In this document: piece after piece, positions 1 through 7,759 of the stretch
How the letters are laid out: each line of letters opens with the position of its first letter
Position numbering within the stretch: position 1 is the first letter of the stretch
DNA from: Palsa-504 sp003136255
GTDB lineage: Bacteria; Actinomycetota; Actinomycetes; Streptosporangiales; Streptosporangiaceae
Direction of reading: 5' to 3'
NCBI GenBank assembly: GCA_003136255.1
Contig: PLDT01000350.1
Span: 9,678-73,677, forward strand
DNA: 64,000 bases
Translations under genes and position numbers: made by a program
Notes under the pieces: generated by a model
The model's database searches: none
The model's input: only the letters and a program-made list of their open reading frames with translations
What the model was told of the DNA's origin: nothing

Positions 1-1
1 T

Positions 2-355
2 CCGCCGCAGGTGCCGACCGCGTTCGAGGCCCGGTACGCATCCCCCGGTCGGCCGCACGCCCACGTGCACGGCGCCAACCTTGGCATCCGGGCCTCGGCC
101 TACCTGGCCGCCGGCGGGTTCACCCCGTTGCGCACCGCCGAAGACCACGCCCTGGTCGCGGCCGCGGCCCGGGCCGGATGCTCGGTCCTGCGCGCCAGCG
201 ACATTCCGGTGCAGACCTCCGCCCGCCGCCAGGCCCGCGCGCCGCTCGGGTTCAGCCACCTGCTGCGGACCCTGGCCCCTCCCGCCAGCGCCGGTCAGTT
301 AACTCGTTTCTGCGGAGTGATGAGGTACTTCTCGCCGGTCGCATGCCGCGCGTAG
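2..355 (+). CDS. Glycosyltransferase family 2, C-terminal fragment
   Basis: The reading frame is open from the window edge, so the 5' part lies outside. The visible ~117 residues carry the end of a GT-A glycosyltransferase: a GANLGIR segment followed by YLAAGGF and a TAEDHAL acidic motif, then a TSARR motif, all typical of the distal half of family 2 enzymes that transfer a sugar from a nucleotide donor. The acceptor cannot be told. The last ~20 codons overlap, tail to tail, the end of the opposite-strand dehydrogenase gene, so the extreme C-terminus may be read-through of an altered stop. Family call is fairly firm; substrate is unknown. Confidence 0.7.
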   Translation, partial: PPQVPTAFEARYASPGRPHAHVHGANLGIRASAYLAAGGFTPLRTAEDHALVAAAARAGCSVLRASDIPVQTSARRQARAPLGFSHLLRTLAPPASAGQLTRFCGVMRYFSPVACRA

Positions 356-1443
356 ACGGAGAAAGCGTCCGGTTGCAGCGCTTGCGCCAGCGAGACTTCC
401 CTGGTGTAGGTGCTGGCGAAGGTGGTCTGCAGCTCCGATGCCACCCGCTGCCGGAGGGTGTGGAACGCCTCAGGTCCGATGCTCTGCAGGAAAGGAGTGA
501 GCAGCCAGCCTCCGATACCCCACGCCATGCCGAAGTTGCGGTTGAGTACCGTCGGTCCGCGGTCCAGGCTGCCGTAGATATAGACCTGCTTGTGGGTGGT
601 GGACCCGTAGCGGCTGTATTCTCCGGACTTTGCCGTCAAGGCCGCTTCCATGCAGGTCAGGATATGACCAGCCAATTGTCCTCCGCCGGTGGCGTCGAAG
701 GCCAGGGTGGCCGAGGTCTCGATGAGCGCCTGGGTGAGGTCGGCCATGAACGATGGTGCTGTCGAGTTGCACACATAGGCCGCCCCGATGGCCCGCAGCA
801 CATCCTCCTGCTCGGGTTTGCGGACGATGTTGACCAGCGGCACGCCTTCTTCAAGGCAAAGCCGGTTCAGCATTTGTCCCAGATTGGAGGCGGCAGCGGT
901 GTGAACGAGGGCGCTGTGGCCTTCCCGGCGCATCGTCTCCACCATCCCCAGGGCGGTGAGCGGGTTGACGAAGGCGGAAGCGCCCGCCGTCGCCGGGGTG
1001 CCTGCTGGCAGTTCCAGGCACTGGGAGGCATCGATGCAGCGATACTGCGCGTACATGGCCCCGCCCGCCACGGCCACCGTCCGGCCCGCCAACGCCTGGG
1101 CGCCGGCCGAAGACCCGGCCTTGACCACCGTCCCGGCCCCTTCGTTTCCGACTGGCATCGACTTGCCCACCCGGCCGGCCAGGGCCCTCATCGCAGCCGG
1201 CGGGATGCTTGCCGTGACGACGGGATTATCGATGGGCCCGGAGACTTTCGCGGCGTCCATGTCCGCTCCGGCGAACAGAAGCCAGAGATCCGAGGGGTTA
1301 ATGGGGGATGCTTCAATTCGGATAACCACCTCATTGGCCTCTGGTTCTGGAATGGGAACCGCCCGCAGTGAAAGTTCGAGCATTCCGTCCTCGGTCACCA
1401 AAGAACGCAACTGCTGCCCCGTGTCCGGCCCGTCTGTAGTCAT
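295..1443 (-). CDS. MDR-family zinc-free dehydrogenase / quinone oxidoreductase
   Basis: A ~382-residue medium-chain dehydrogenase/reductase. The N-terminal GroES-like half has EVVIRIEASPINPSDL and GNEGAGTVV. The Rossmann half has an SALVHTAAASNLGQM nucleotide-binding turn and a later FDATGGG segment. No cysteine cluster for structural zinc is seen, so an NAD(P)H-dependent quinone or enoyl reductase is more likely than a zinc alcohol dehydrogenase. I place the start at the ATG ending at 1443 because homology begins there; the open frame extends upstream to 1566 without similarity. The gene is divergent from the tautomerase gene, with a shared 22-nt element between them that faces the tautomerase. 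Substrate unknown. Confidence 0.8.
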   Translation of the reverse strand: MTTDGPDTGQQLRSLVTEDGMLELSLRAVPIPEPEANEVVIRIEASPINPSDLWLLFAGADMDAAKVSGPIDNPVVTASIPPAAMRALAGRVGKSMPVGNEGAGTVVKAGSSAGAQALAGRTVAVAGGAMYAQYRCIDASQCLELPAGTPATAGASAFVNPLTALGMVETMRREGHSALVHTAAASNLGQMLNRLCLEEGVPLVNIVRKPEQEDVLRAIGAAYVCNSTAPSFMADLTQALIETSATLAFDATGGGQLAGHILTCMEAALTAKSGEYSRYGSTTHKQVYIYGSLDRGPTVLNRNFGMAWGIGGWLLTPFLQSIGPEAFHTLRQRVASELQTTFASTYTREVSLAQALQPDAFSVYARHATGEKYLITPQKRVN

Positions 1444-1522
1444 AGTAAGAGTTATGCCATACGGCCGACCTGCTGACGCGGCCGGGTCGTCCGGGCCAGC
1501 TACGCAGCTGCGGCGGGGCAAA

Positions 1523-1544
1523 GTGCAGTCAGCATGCGGATACC
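1523..1544 (+). promoter_or_regulatory. Two-block element, copy A (upstream of tautomerase)
   Basis: GTGCAGTCA, three free bases, then TGCGGATACC. The same two blocks with identical spacing occur at 3963-3984 (minus strand) and 6937-6958 (plus strand). The 3' end lies 70 nt before the tautomerase start and points at it. GATACC could serve as a -10 hexamer with the GTGCAGTCA block as an activator site in the spacer; this is inference. Confidence 0.65.
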
Positions 1545-1614
1545 CCGGCCGCCTCCCGTGGCCCACGATGTCAAGACGCGATGCGAGTCACGCATCTGAG
1601 CGCGGGAGGCCGCC

Positions 1615-2070
1615 ATGCCGATGATCGATGTCTACGCCAGTGCCGGGACGTTCGCCGACCACCACCAGCTGGCGGTGGACCTGGCCAGCACGCTGATGCG
1701 GATCGAGCAGGTGCCCGACATCCCGATGTTCCGCAAGAACACCGCGGCGTTCGTGCATGACCTGCCGTCGGATTCGCTGTCCAACGTGGACGGGGACAGC
1801 ACCTACGTGCGGGTCCAGGTGCTGACCAACGCAGCTGCGCTGGACCGGGACAAGCAGCTCAAGGTGGTGCGGCAGTTCACCGATATCATCGCCGCGGCTG
1901 CGGGCGACCCGAGCCTGACCGACCGGACCTGGGTGCTGCTCACCGAGGCCCCCGACGGGGGCTGGGGCCTGGCCGGGCACGCCAACACCAACGCCGAGCT
2001 CGTCACCGCCGCCCGCGCCCAGATCGCCGAACTCGCCGCCGCCGCGCAAGCTGGCCACACCCCCCAGTAG
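1615..2070 (+). CDS. Tautomerase-superfamily protein
   Basis: A 151-residue protein that begins Met-Pro-Met-Ile-Asp, so the mature protein has the N-terminal catalytic proline of the 4-oxalocrotonate tautomerase superfamily. It is about twice the length of a single 4-OT subunit, as in the cis-CaaD and malonate-semialdehyde-decarboxylase-like groups (two fused beta-alpha-beta units). The start is firm: GGGAGG lies 6-8 nt before the ATG, and Pro must follow Met for activity. It converges on an alpha/beta hydrolase operon and carries upstream the same 22-nt element as that operon. A role in keto-enol or dehalogenation chemistry on aromatic or unsaturated acids fits the family; the substrate is not visible. 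Confidence 0.85.
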   Translation: MPMIDVYASAGTFADHHQLAVDLASTLMRIEQVPDIPMFRKNTAAFVHDLPSDSLSNVDGDSTYVRVQVLTNAAALDRDKQLKVVRQFTDIIAAAAGDPSLTDRTWVLLTEAPDGGWGLAGHANTNAELVTAARAQIAELAAAAQAGHTPQ

Positions 2071-2108
2071 GCAGCACCCCCCAGCAGGCGGCACCCCCGG
2101 GAGGCAGG
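2058..2108. repeat. Three tandem 17-bp repeats
   Basis: Three head-to-tail units, 2058-2074, 2075-2091 and 2092-2108, each beginning CACCCCC and ending with an AGGC(A/G)G-like tail, with a few differences. The tautomerase stop codon lies in the first unit, so the array is the gene's 3' edge and non-coding spacer. Confidence 0.8.
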
Positions 2109-2109
2109 G

Positions 2110-2137
2110 CGCCGGTGCCCAGCGCCGGGCACCGGCG
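2110..2137. terminator. Bidirectional hairpin between convergent genes
   Basis: A perfect 11-bp stem, CGCCGGTGCCC (2110-2120) with GGGCACCGGCG (2127-2137), around a 6-nt loop. It sits between the convergent tautomerase and hydrolase genes. There is no U tract, as is common for GC-rich actinobacterial terminators. Confidence 0.65.
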
Positions 2138-2149
2138 TCCGTCCGCACG

Positions 2150-2998
2150 TCAGCCCGGCCCGCGCAGGAAGGCGTCGACATCGCTGGCGAACTCGTCGTG
2201 ATGCTGGAACAGGAACCCGTGGGCTGCGTCCGGGTAGATCTTGACCTGGGCCTGCGGAATCAGGCCCGCGAGCAGGTACGAATAGTGCGGCAAGATCATC
2301 GGATCGCTGTCGCCGTTCGCCACGAACACCGGCACGTCGATAGCACCCGGTCTCTGCAGCAGTGAGTGATTCGGGATGCCCCAGGTGCAGACCGCGTCAT
2401 ACTGCGCCTCGCGGGTCGCCCAGCTTGTTGCCGCGTCCCGGTCCTGAGTTCTGGCGTACATGCGCTGCAGTGCTTCCTGGCCTGCTTTCCGGCTGGAGGA
2501 TGATCGCGCGAAGAACACGTCGAGGTACTCGTCGGGGCTGGTTTGCGGCGTGCCGATGGCCCCGATGACGTCCGGGGCCCAGCCGTGCATGCCGGCCGCG
2601 CCCCGCGGAGCCGAGGACGCCAGGATCAGCCTGCGGACGATCGCCGGCCTGGCCAGTGCCGTTTCTTGCGCGATGAAGCTGCCGATCGAGAACCCGAGAA
2701 TATCGACCTGGCCGAGCTCCAGGGCGGTTATGAAGGTAATGGCATCGTGTGCCATCTGCTGGATGACGTTCGGCGTGGTCCCGGTTGAGCCGCCGACTCC
2801 TGCGTTATCGAAGGTCACCACGCGCCGGGTCGAGGCCAGCGCGTCGATCAGCGCGGGATCCCAGCTGTCGAGATTCCCGCGGAAGTGCTGAAGCATAACC
2901 AAAGGCACCGGGCCGTCGCCCGCATCTCGATATGCGTATTCGACGCCGTTCGCCGCGCTGACCGACTTGTTGGGCAGCTCGGAATAGGTATCTGTCAC
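2150..2998 (-). CDS. Alpha/beta hydrolase
   Basis: A 282-residue alpha/beta-fold hydrolase. The nucleophile elbow is GFSIGS with Ser at ~104, the acid is probably Asp in NGDSDPM, and the base is His in DAAHGFLF. The oxyanion-region HG motif is replaced by MLQHFRGN, as in several esterase or haloperoxidase-like members. The GTG start ending at 2998 overlaps the TGA of the upstream hydrolase (GTGA), so the two are translationally coupled and form one operon. With the intact triad this is the likely active partner of the pair. Substrate unknown. Confidence 0.85.
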   Translation of the reverse strand: MTDTYSELPNKSVSAANGVEYAYRDAGDGPVPLVMLQHFRGNLDSWDPALIDALASTRRVVTFDNAGVGGSTGTTPNVIQQMAHDAITFITALELGQVDILGFSIGSFIAQETALARPAIVRRLILASSAPRGAAGMHGWAPDVIGAIGTPQTSPDEYLDVFFARSSSSRKAGQEALQRMYARTQDRDAATSWATREAQYDAVCTWGIPNHSLLQRPGAIDVPVFVANGDSDPMILPHYSYLLAGLIPQAQVKIYPDAAHGFLFQHHDEFASDVDAFLRGPG

Positions 2999-3882
2999 AA
3001 GTATTCTTCCTTTCTCTCAGCTAACTGATGTTGTTCCGCCGGCTGCGCCGATCTTGCGATGAACTCCGCCACGGCCTGGTTGACCTCGTCGGCGTGGGTC
3101 CAGGTGATCGCGTGCGGGCCGCCCGCGATACGGATGTAGCGACTGTTCCGCAGCAGCGGGGGGAGCCGGTCGCCGGTGGCCTCGGGGGGCAGGGCGCGGT
3201 CCTGGTCGCCCTGGACGACCAGGACGGGAACGTCGATTCTGGCCAGGTCGCCGCGGAAGTCCTCCATGCAGGCCGGAACGCAGGCCAGCGCGGCCGCGGG
3301 CGCGGCCACGATCGCCGAGTGGAAGCTGGCCTGCCAGGCCTGGTCGCTGACGCGGCTGCCGCCGAGAACATCGATGTTGTAGAAGCGGTCCAAGAGGGTC
3401 TTCATGACGGCCGGGCGGTCGGCGGTGATACCGGCCATGACCTCCTCAAAGACGCTGCGGTCGATACCGTGGGGGTTGTCGCTGGTCTTGAGCAGGAACG
3501 GCGGGACGGGCGCGATCATCGCTGCGCAGCTGACGCGCCGCGAACCATAGGTCGCCAGATAGCGGGCTACCTCACCGGTCCCCATGCCGAACCCGGCCAG
3601 CACCACGTCACGCAGATCGAGCTCATTGAGCAGGACGTTGAGGTCCGCGGCGAAGGTGTCGTAGTCGTAGCCCACGCTGGGCTGGCTGGAGGCGCCGAAG
3701 CCCCGCCGGTCGTAAGCGATCACCCGGCGACCGGCCGCCAGCAGGGCACCAGCCTGCTTTTCCCACCAGTGCCCGCTGAGCGGATAGCCATGGATGAGCA
3801 CGACGGGAACGCCAGAACCGTGGTCCTCGTAGTGGATCCGGATGGCACCGGAATTCTCCCGGCCGACAGTGACGAAAGGCAT
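2995..3882 (-). CDS. Chloroperoxidase-type alpha/beta hydrolase lacking nucleophile Ser
   Basis: A 295-residue protein matching non-heme chloroperoxidase/esterase-type hydrolases: VLIHGYPLSGHWWEKQ, AYDRRGFG, GTGEVARYLATYGS and APVPPFLLKT. The acid (Asp in VVQGDQD) and base (His in GGPHAITW) are present. The nucleophile elbow, normally GFSMG, reads GFGMG: codon 99 (3586-3588) is GGC glycine where serine is expected. A single G-to-A change would restore AGC. The protein may be catalytically dead, a binding or regulatory partner, or a sequencing error. First gene of a two-gene operon with the hydrolase at 2150-2998 and preceded by element copy B. Confidence 0.85.
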   Translation of the reverse strand: MPFVTVGRENSGAIRIHYEDHGSGVPVVLIHGYPLSGHWWEKQAGALLAAGRRVIAYDRRGFGASSQPSVGYDYDTFAADLNVLLNELDLRDVVLAGFGMGTGEVARYLATYGSRRVSCAAMIAPVPPFLLKTSDNPHGIDRSVFEEVMAGITADRPAVMKTLLDRFYNIDVLGGSRVSDQAWQASFHSAIVAAPAAALACVPACMEDFRGDLARIDVPVLVVQGDQDRALPPEATGDRLPPLLRNSRYIRIAGGPHAITWTHADEVNQAVAEFIARSAQPAEQHQLAERKEEYL

Positions 3883-3962
3883 CGTGACCTCTCATTGAGG
3901 GCGTTCCCGGGATGGCGCGGCGGTGGAGATGGTCCGACTGTGCCCTCCAGGCCGGTCCCGGC

Positions 3963-3984
3963 GGTATCCGCAACGTGACTGCAC
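3963..3984 (-). promoter_or_regulatory. Two-block element, copy B (upstream of hydrolase operon)
   Basis: Read on the minus strand: GTGCAGTCA, three bases, TGCGGATACC, the same as copy A except for the three free bases. It faces the hydrolase operon, with its 3' end 80 nt from the start codon. The bases CAAA before it are also shared with copy A. It lies in the 219-bp divergent region shared with the LuxR gene that begins at 4102, which makes that regulator a candidate ligand (inference). Confidence 0.65.
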
Positions 3985-4101
3985 TTTGTCGCGCCCACGC
4001 GCCTTGGTCAGCTCGGTAGATATGGCACGACCATGCGATGTGCGCGGGCGCGATCACGCAGACATTGGGTACACCGGCCGACCCGCTGTTGAGGTGACGA
4101 G

Positions 4102-6936
4102 ATGTCCGAGGTGATCAGCCCGGGGGCGGCGTGGCCGGGTGTTCCGGCCCGCGGTCCGCTGGTCGGCAGGGACGTTGAGCTGTCCCTGCTCCGGGGCCTG
4201 GTTGACCCCATCCCGGTGGCCAGCCGCGTGCTGGTCGTACTCGGTGACGCGGGCATCGGTAAGAGCGTGCTCCTGGCGGATATGGCGCACCGAGCCCGGT
4301 CGGCCGGCTCGCGAGTGCTGGCGGTCACGGGTCGGGAGCCGGAGACGAACCTGCCCTTCGCGGCCCTGCATCAGCTGCTGCGCCCGGTCGTGGACAGCAC
4401 GGTTGACCTGCCCGCGCGGCAGAGCAAGGCGCTACGCGGGGTGCTCGGCCTGACCTCGGAGCCGGTCCCTCCCGACCGGCTCCTGACCGGAATCGCCGCG
4501 CTTACCCTGCTGTCAGAGCTATCGGAGGGGTCCCCGCTGCTCGTCACCGTCGACGACGCCCACTTGCTCGATCGCAGCTCGCTGGACGTGCTTTCCTTCG
4601 TCGGCCGCCGCCTCGACGCTGAGCGCGTGGTACTGGTCCTGGGCGGGCGGGGGCCAGCCCCGCTGCCCGGCCTGGACTCGGGGTTCCCGGAGTTGCGCAT
4701 TGAGCCGCTGCCGACGTCAGACGCGAACCGGCTACTGGACGAGCAGCCGCATCCGCCTCGCGGACGTGCTCGCGGCCAGGTGCTCGCCCAGGCGGCCGGC
4801 AACCCCCTGGCCCTGATCGAGCTAGCCCAGGTGATCGCCGCCGATCCCGCCGCGGGGCGTCGCTGGGCCGCCGAGCCACTACCCCTGAGCCGCAAGCTCG
4901 CCGCTGTCCTGGCCGCCCGGTTCGCGGGCCTGCCCGAGCCGACGCGGGCGGCATTGCTGCTGGCCGCCATTGCCGACCGTCCGGGCCCCGGTCCAGGTTC
5001 CGGCCCCGCGACCGGCGGCACGTACGGGCTCGTGGCTGACGTCCTGGCCCCGGCCGAGCGATTGGGCCTGGTCAAGGTGAACCGGTCAGGGCTGCAGTTT
5101 TCCCATCCCCTGGTCCGTTCGGCCATGTACCACACCGCGCCGTTCGCCGAGCGCGCCGCGGCGCACCGCCGGCTGGCCGACGCGCTTGCCGATCAGCCGG
5201 ACCGGCGTGCGTGGCACCTGGCCGCGGCGGCCCTGGAACCCGACGAACGGCTGGCGTCGCTGCTCGAGGCCACCGCCGCGCAGGCGCAGCGCCGCGACGG
5301 CGCGGCGGCCGCGGCGCTAGCCCTGGAACGTGCCGCCGAGCTCAGCCCGGACCGTGAGGACCAGGCCAGGCGGCTGATATCCGCCGCCTCGGTCGCCGTC
5401 CCCACCGGGCAGGCGGACTGGGTCGAAGATCTGGCCGGCCGGGCCCTGGCCATCACGGCGGACCCGGGGCTGCAGATCGCCGCCCGCCGGGCGGTGGGCT
5501 GGGCCCTCGCCTGGACCAGCCAGCATGTCGCCGCGCTGTCGGTCCTGATCGCCGTCGCGGAAGAGGCTTCGGCCGGCCGGCCGGACCTGGCCTGGGGTGC
5601 CCTCGGGACGGCAACGGCCGTCGCCTACCAGTCCGGCACGCCCGCCAGCCGTCAGGCTGTCGCCCGCACCCTGGATCATCTCGAGCGACGAGGGTCGCCA
5701 CCGCCCGCTGGCGCACCGTCCGCGGACCTCGACGCGCTGCAGGTCTGGATCCGGGCCGGCACCAATCCGTTCGTCGGCCGAAACGAGCTCGTCTCGCGCC
5801 TGCACCGCCTTACCGCGGCCGAGCTTGACGACCCGTCGGTGCCCGGTGCCGCAGCGTGGCTCCTCGACGAGCCGGAACTGGCGGTCGAACTCCTCCAGGA
5901 AGCCGTGCACCGGCTCGCGTCCTCTGGCGTTCGCGGCGCCAGCGGCGCAGCGCTCTCGGCGCTCGGGTGGAGCTATATCGACACCGGCCGCTGGGACGAC
6001 GCCCTGGCCGTCTGCGCCGAGGCCAGCGACCTGGCCGAGGCGTACCAGATGGATATCGTGGCGGCGGCCGCCGACGTGAGCGTGGCCACCGTCCTGGCCG
6101 GGCGCGCAGACTCGTCCGCCGCCCGCGCCCACGCGGCCAGGGCCCTGGCCCGCATCGATCCCGCGCAGAGCCGGGGTGTCACCGCCCGGGCCTGGCACGC
6201 GCTCGGTATCGCCGCCCTCGCGGACGGCGATCACCTCGTGGCCTACGCTCAGCTGCGCCAGCTGTTCTATCCGGACTGCAGCCCGCTGCATTACCACGTC
6301 TCCTACCTCGGCCTCGCCGACCTCGCCGCCGCCGCGGTCCGGGCGGGCCGGCAGCTGGAAGGCCGCGAAATCCTCGACCGTGCGCTGCGCCACCTAGATG
6401 GGACGCCATCTCCGCGCCTGGAGCAGCTCCTGGCCCGGGCCCATGGCCTACTCGCCGACCCGGCCAGCGCCGAACCCCACTTCGACAAGGCGCTGTGCGA
6501 CCCGGCGGGGGAGTGCTGGCCGTTCGAGCGAGCCCAGCTTCAGCTCGACTACGCCGAATGGATGCGCCGCCAGCGCCGGATCAACGAGGCCAAGCCCCTG
6601 CTCATGGCCGCCCTGGACACCTTCCGGCGACTGCGGGCCAGATCCTGGACGCAACGTGCCGAAACCGAGCTGCGCGCGTGCGGGGTCGCCATCCCCGACG
6701 CCGCCGATCCGGCCGACGCCCTGTCCGAGCTCACTCCCCAGCAACGCCAGATCATCCACCTGGCGAGCGATGGCCTGACCAACCGCGAGATCGCCGACCG
6801 GCTGTACCTGTCCCCGCGGACGGTCGGCTCGCACCTGTACCGCTCCTACCCCAAGCTCGGCGTGGCCGGCCGCCATCAGCTCCGCGACGTGATCACCCGC
6901 GCCGCAGCCCGGCCGGCCGCAGACCCCGATCGGTAA
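4102..6936 (+). CDS. LuxR-family LAL-type STAND transcriptional regulator
   Basis: A 944-residue large ATP-binding LuxR regulator. The N-terminal AAA domain opens with LVGRDVEL and carries Walker A GDAGIGKS (residues 48-55) and Walker B LLVTVDDAH (~146-154). The middle is a long helical repeat region, the expected ligand- or partner-sensing part. The C-terminal ~60 residues are a LuxR helix-turn-helix (LTPQQRQII, GLTNREIADRLYLSPRTV). GAGGTGA lies just before the ATG. The gene is divergent from a hydrolase operon and followed at once by a hydrolase gene; each of these has the 22-nt element upstream, so this protein is the prime candidate activator. The inducer is unknown. Confidence 0.9.
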   Translation: MSEVISPGAAWPGVPARGPLVGRDVELSLLRGLVDPIPVASRVLVVLGDAGIGKSVLLADMAHRARSAGSRVLAVTGREPETNLPFAALHQLLRPVVDSTVDLPARQSKALRGVLGLTSEPVPPDRLLTGIAALTLLSELSEGSPLLVTVDDAHLLDRSSLDVLSFVGRRLDAERVVLVLGGRGPAPLPGLDSGFPELRIEPLPTSDANRLLDEQPHPPRGRARGQVLAQAAGNPLALIELAQVIAADPAAGRRWAAEPLPLSRKLAAVLAARFAGLPEPTRAALLLAAIADRPGPGPGSGPATGGTYGLVADVLAPAERLGLVKVNRSGLQFSHPLVRSAMYHTAPFAERAAAHRRLADALADQPDRRAWHLAAAALEPDERLASLLEATAAQAQRRDGAAAAALALERAAELSPDREDQARRLISAASVAVPTGQADWVEDLAGRALAITADPGLQIAARRAVGWALAWTSQHVAALSVLIAVAEEASAGRPDLAWGALGTATAVAYQSGTPASRQAVARTLDHLERRGSPPPAGAPSADLDALQVWIRAGTNPFVGRNELVSRLHRLTAAELDDPSVPGAAAWLLDEPELAVELLQEAVHRLASSGVRGASGAALSALGWSYIDTGRWDDALAVCAEASDLAEAYQMDIVAAAADVSVATVLAGRADSSAARAHAARALARIDPAQSRGVTARAWHALGIAALADGDHLVAYAQLRQLFYPDCSPLHYHVSYLGLADLAAAAVRAGRQLEGREILDRALRHLDGTPSPRLEQLLARAHGLLADPASAEPHFDKALCDPAGECWPFERAQLQLDYAEWMRRQRRINEAKPLLMAALDTFRRLRARSWTQRAETELRACGVAIPDAADPADALSELTPQQRQIIHLASDGLTNREIADRLYLSPRTVGSHLYRSYPKLGVAGRHQLRDVITRAAARPAADPDR

Positions 6937-6958
6937 GTGCAGTCAAGATGCCGATACC
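6937..6958 (+). promoter_or_regulatory. Two-block element, copy C (upstream of hydrolase 7031)
   Basis: GTGCAGTCA, three bases, TGCCGATACC. It differs from copies A and B at one base of the second block. It starts directly after the TAA stop of the LuxR gene and points at the hydrolase gene, with its 3' end 72 nt from that start codon. This suggests that the hydrolase has its own promoter and is not only read through from the LuxR gene. Confidence 0.65.
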
Positions 6959-7030
6959 TCTGCCGTCACCCGGAACCGGACCATGACCCTAGACGACGCC
7001 CTCAGCTGAACCAGGAGAGGAACTACCCAC

Positions 7031-7732
7031 ATGGCTGCCCGACCGAATATCGTCCTTGTCCACGGCGCGTGGGCTGACGGCTCCAGCTGGAGCGGCGTCA
7101 TCGAGCGCCTGCAGGCCGACGGCTACAACGTCATAGCACCCCAGTTCCCGATGACCGCACTGGCGGACGACGTCGCCCGGCTGCGCCACGTGCTGGACCG
7201 TCAGGATGGCCCGACGATCGTCGCCGGCCACTCCTACGGCGGCCAGATCATGACCGCCCTCGGCACCGACGCGCCGAACGTCGTCGGCTTGGTCTACATC
7301 GCCGCGTTCGGGATTGACGAGGGCGAATCGCTCGGCGCGCTCCTGTCGCAGGGGCCTGTGACCCCCGCCCTGGCCCACCTGTTCACCGACAAGCAGGGTT
7401 TTGGCTGGCTGTCGGAAGACGACTTCGTGCACCACTTCGCGGCCGACGTCGATCCGGTCCAGGCCAAGGTGATGTACGCCGTGCAGCAAGCGCTGGCCGG
7501 ATCCGCCTTCACCGACGTGATGGGCGTCCCGGCCTGGAAATCTCTGCCGTCCTGGTATCTGGTCGCCACCGAAGACCAGGCGATCCCGCCCGATGCCGAG
7601 CGTCTTTTCGCCAGCCGGATGGGGGCGAGCACGGTCGAGGTCCCGTCGAGTCACGTGGCGATGGTTTCCCATCCCGACGAGGTGGCGCAGCTCATCGAGA
7701 CTGCCGCCGCCACCGTGCCCGCCGCGAGCTAG
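7031..7732 (+). CDS. Alpha/beta hydrolase, EstC / salicylate-esterase-like
   Basis: A 233-residue compact alpha/beta hydrolase with LVHGAWADGSSW near the N-terminus, nucleophile elbow GHSYGG (Ser ~68), an acidic residue in ATEDQAIPP and a base in SSHVAMVSHP. It matches the short plant-MES/EstC-like esterase group. AGGAGAGG lies ~9 nt before the ATG. It follows the LAL regulator gene by ~94 bp, with element copy C in the gap, and is tail-to-tail with the next LuxR gene. Likely a cytoplasmic esterase for a small ester or lactone; the true substrate is not visible. Confidence 0.88.
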   Translation: MAARPNIVLVHGAWADGSSWSGVIERLQADGYNVIAPQFPMTALADDVARLRHVLDRQDGPTIVAGHSYGGQIMTALGTDAPNVVGLVYIAAFGIDEGESLGALLSQGPVTPALAHLFTDKQGFGWLSEDDFVHHFAADVDPVQAKVMYAVQQALAGSAFTDVMGVPAWKSLPSWYLVATEDQAIPPDAERLFASRMGASTVEVPSSHVAMVSHPDEVAQLIETAAATVPAAS

Positions 7733-7759
7733 ACCGCCGATGCCACCCGCGTGAGAAGG

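Noticed and set aside
1523..1544. ECF sigma factor promoter as the reading of the 22-nt element
   Set aside because: Only 7 nt separate GTGCAGTCA from GATACC, far short of the 16-17 nt of an ECF -35/-10 pair.
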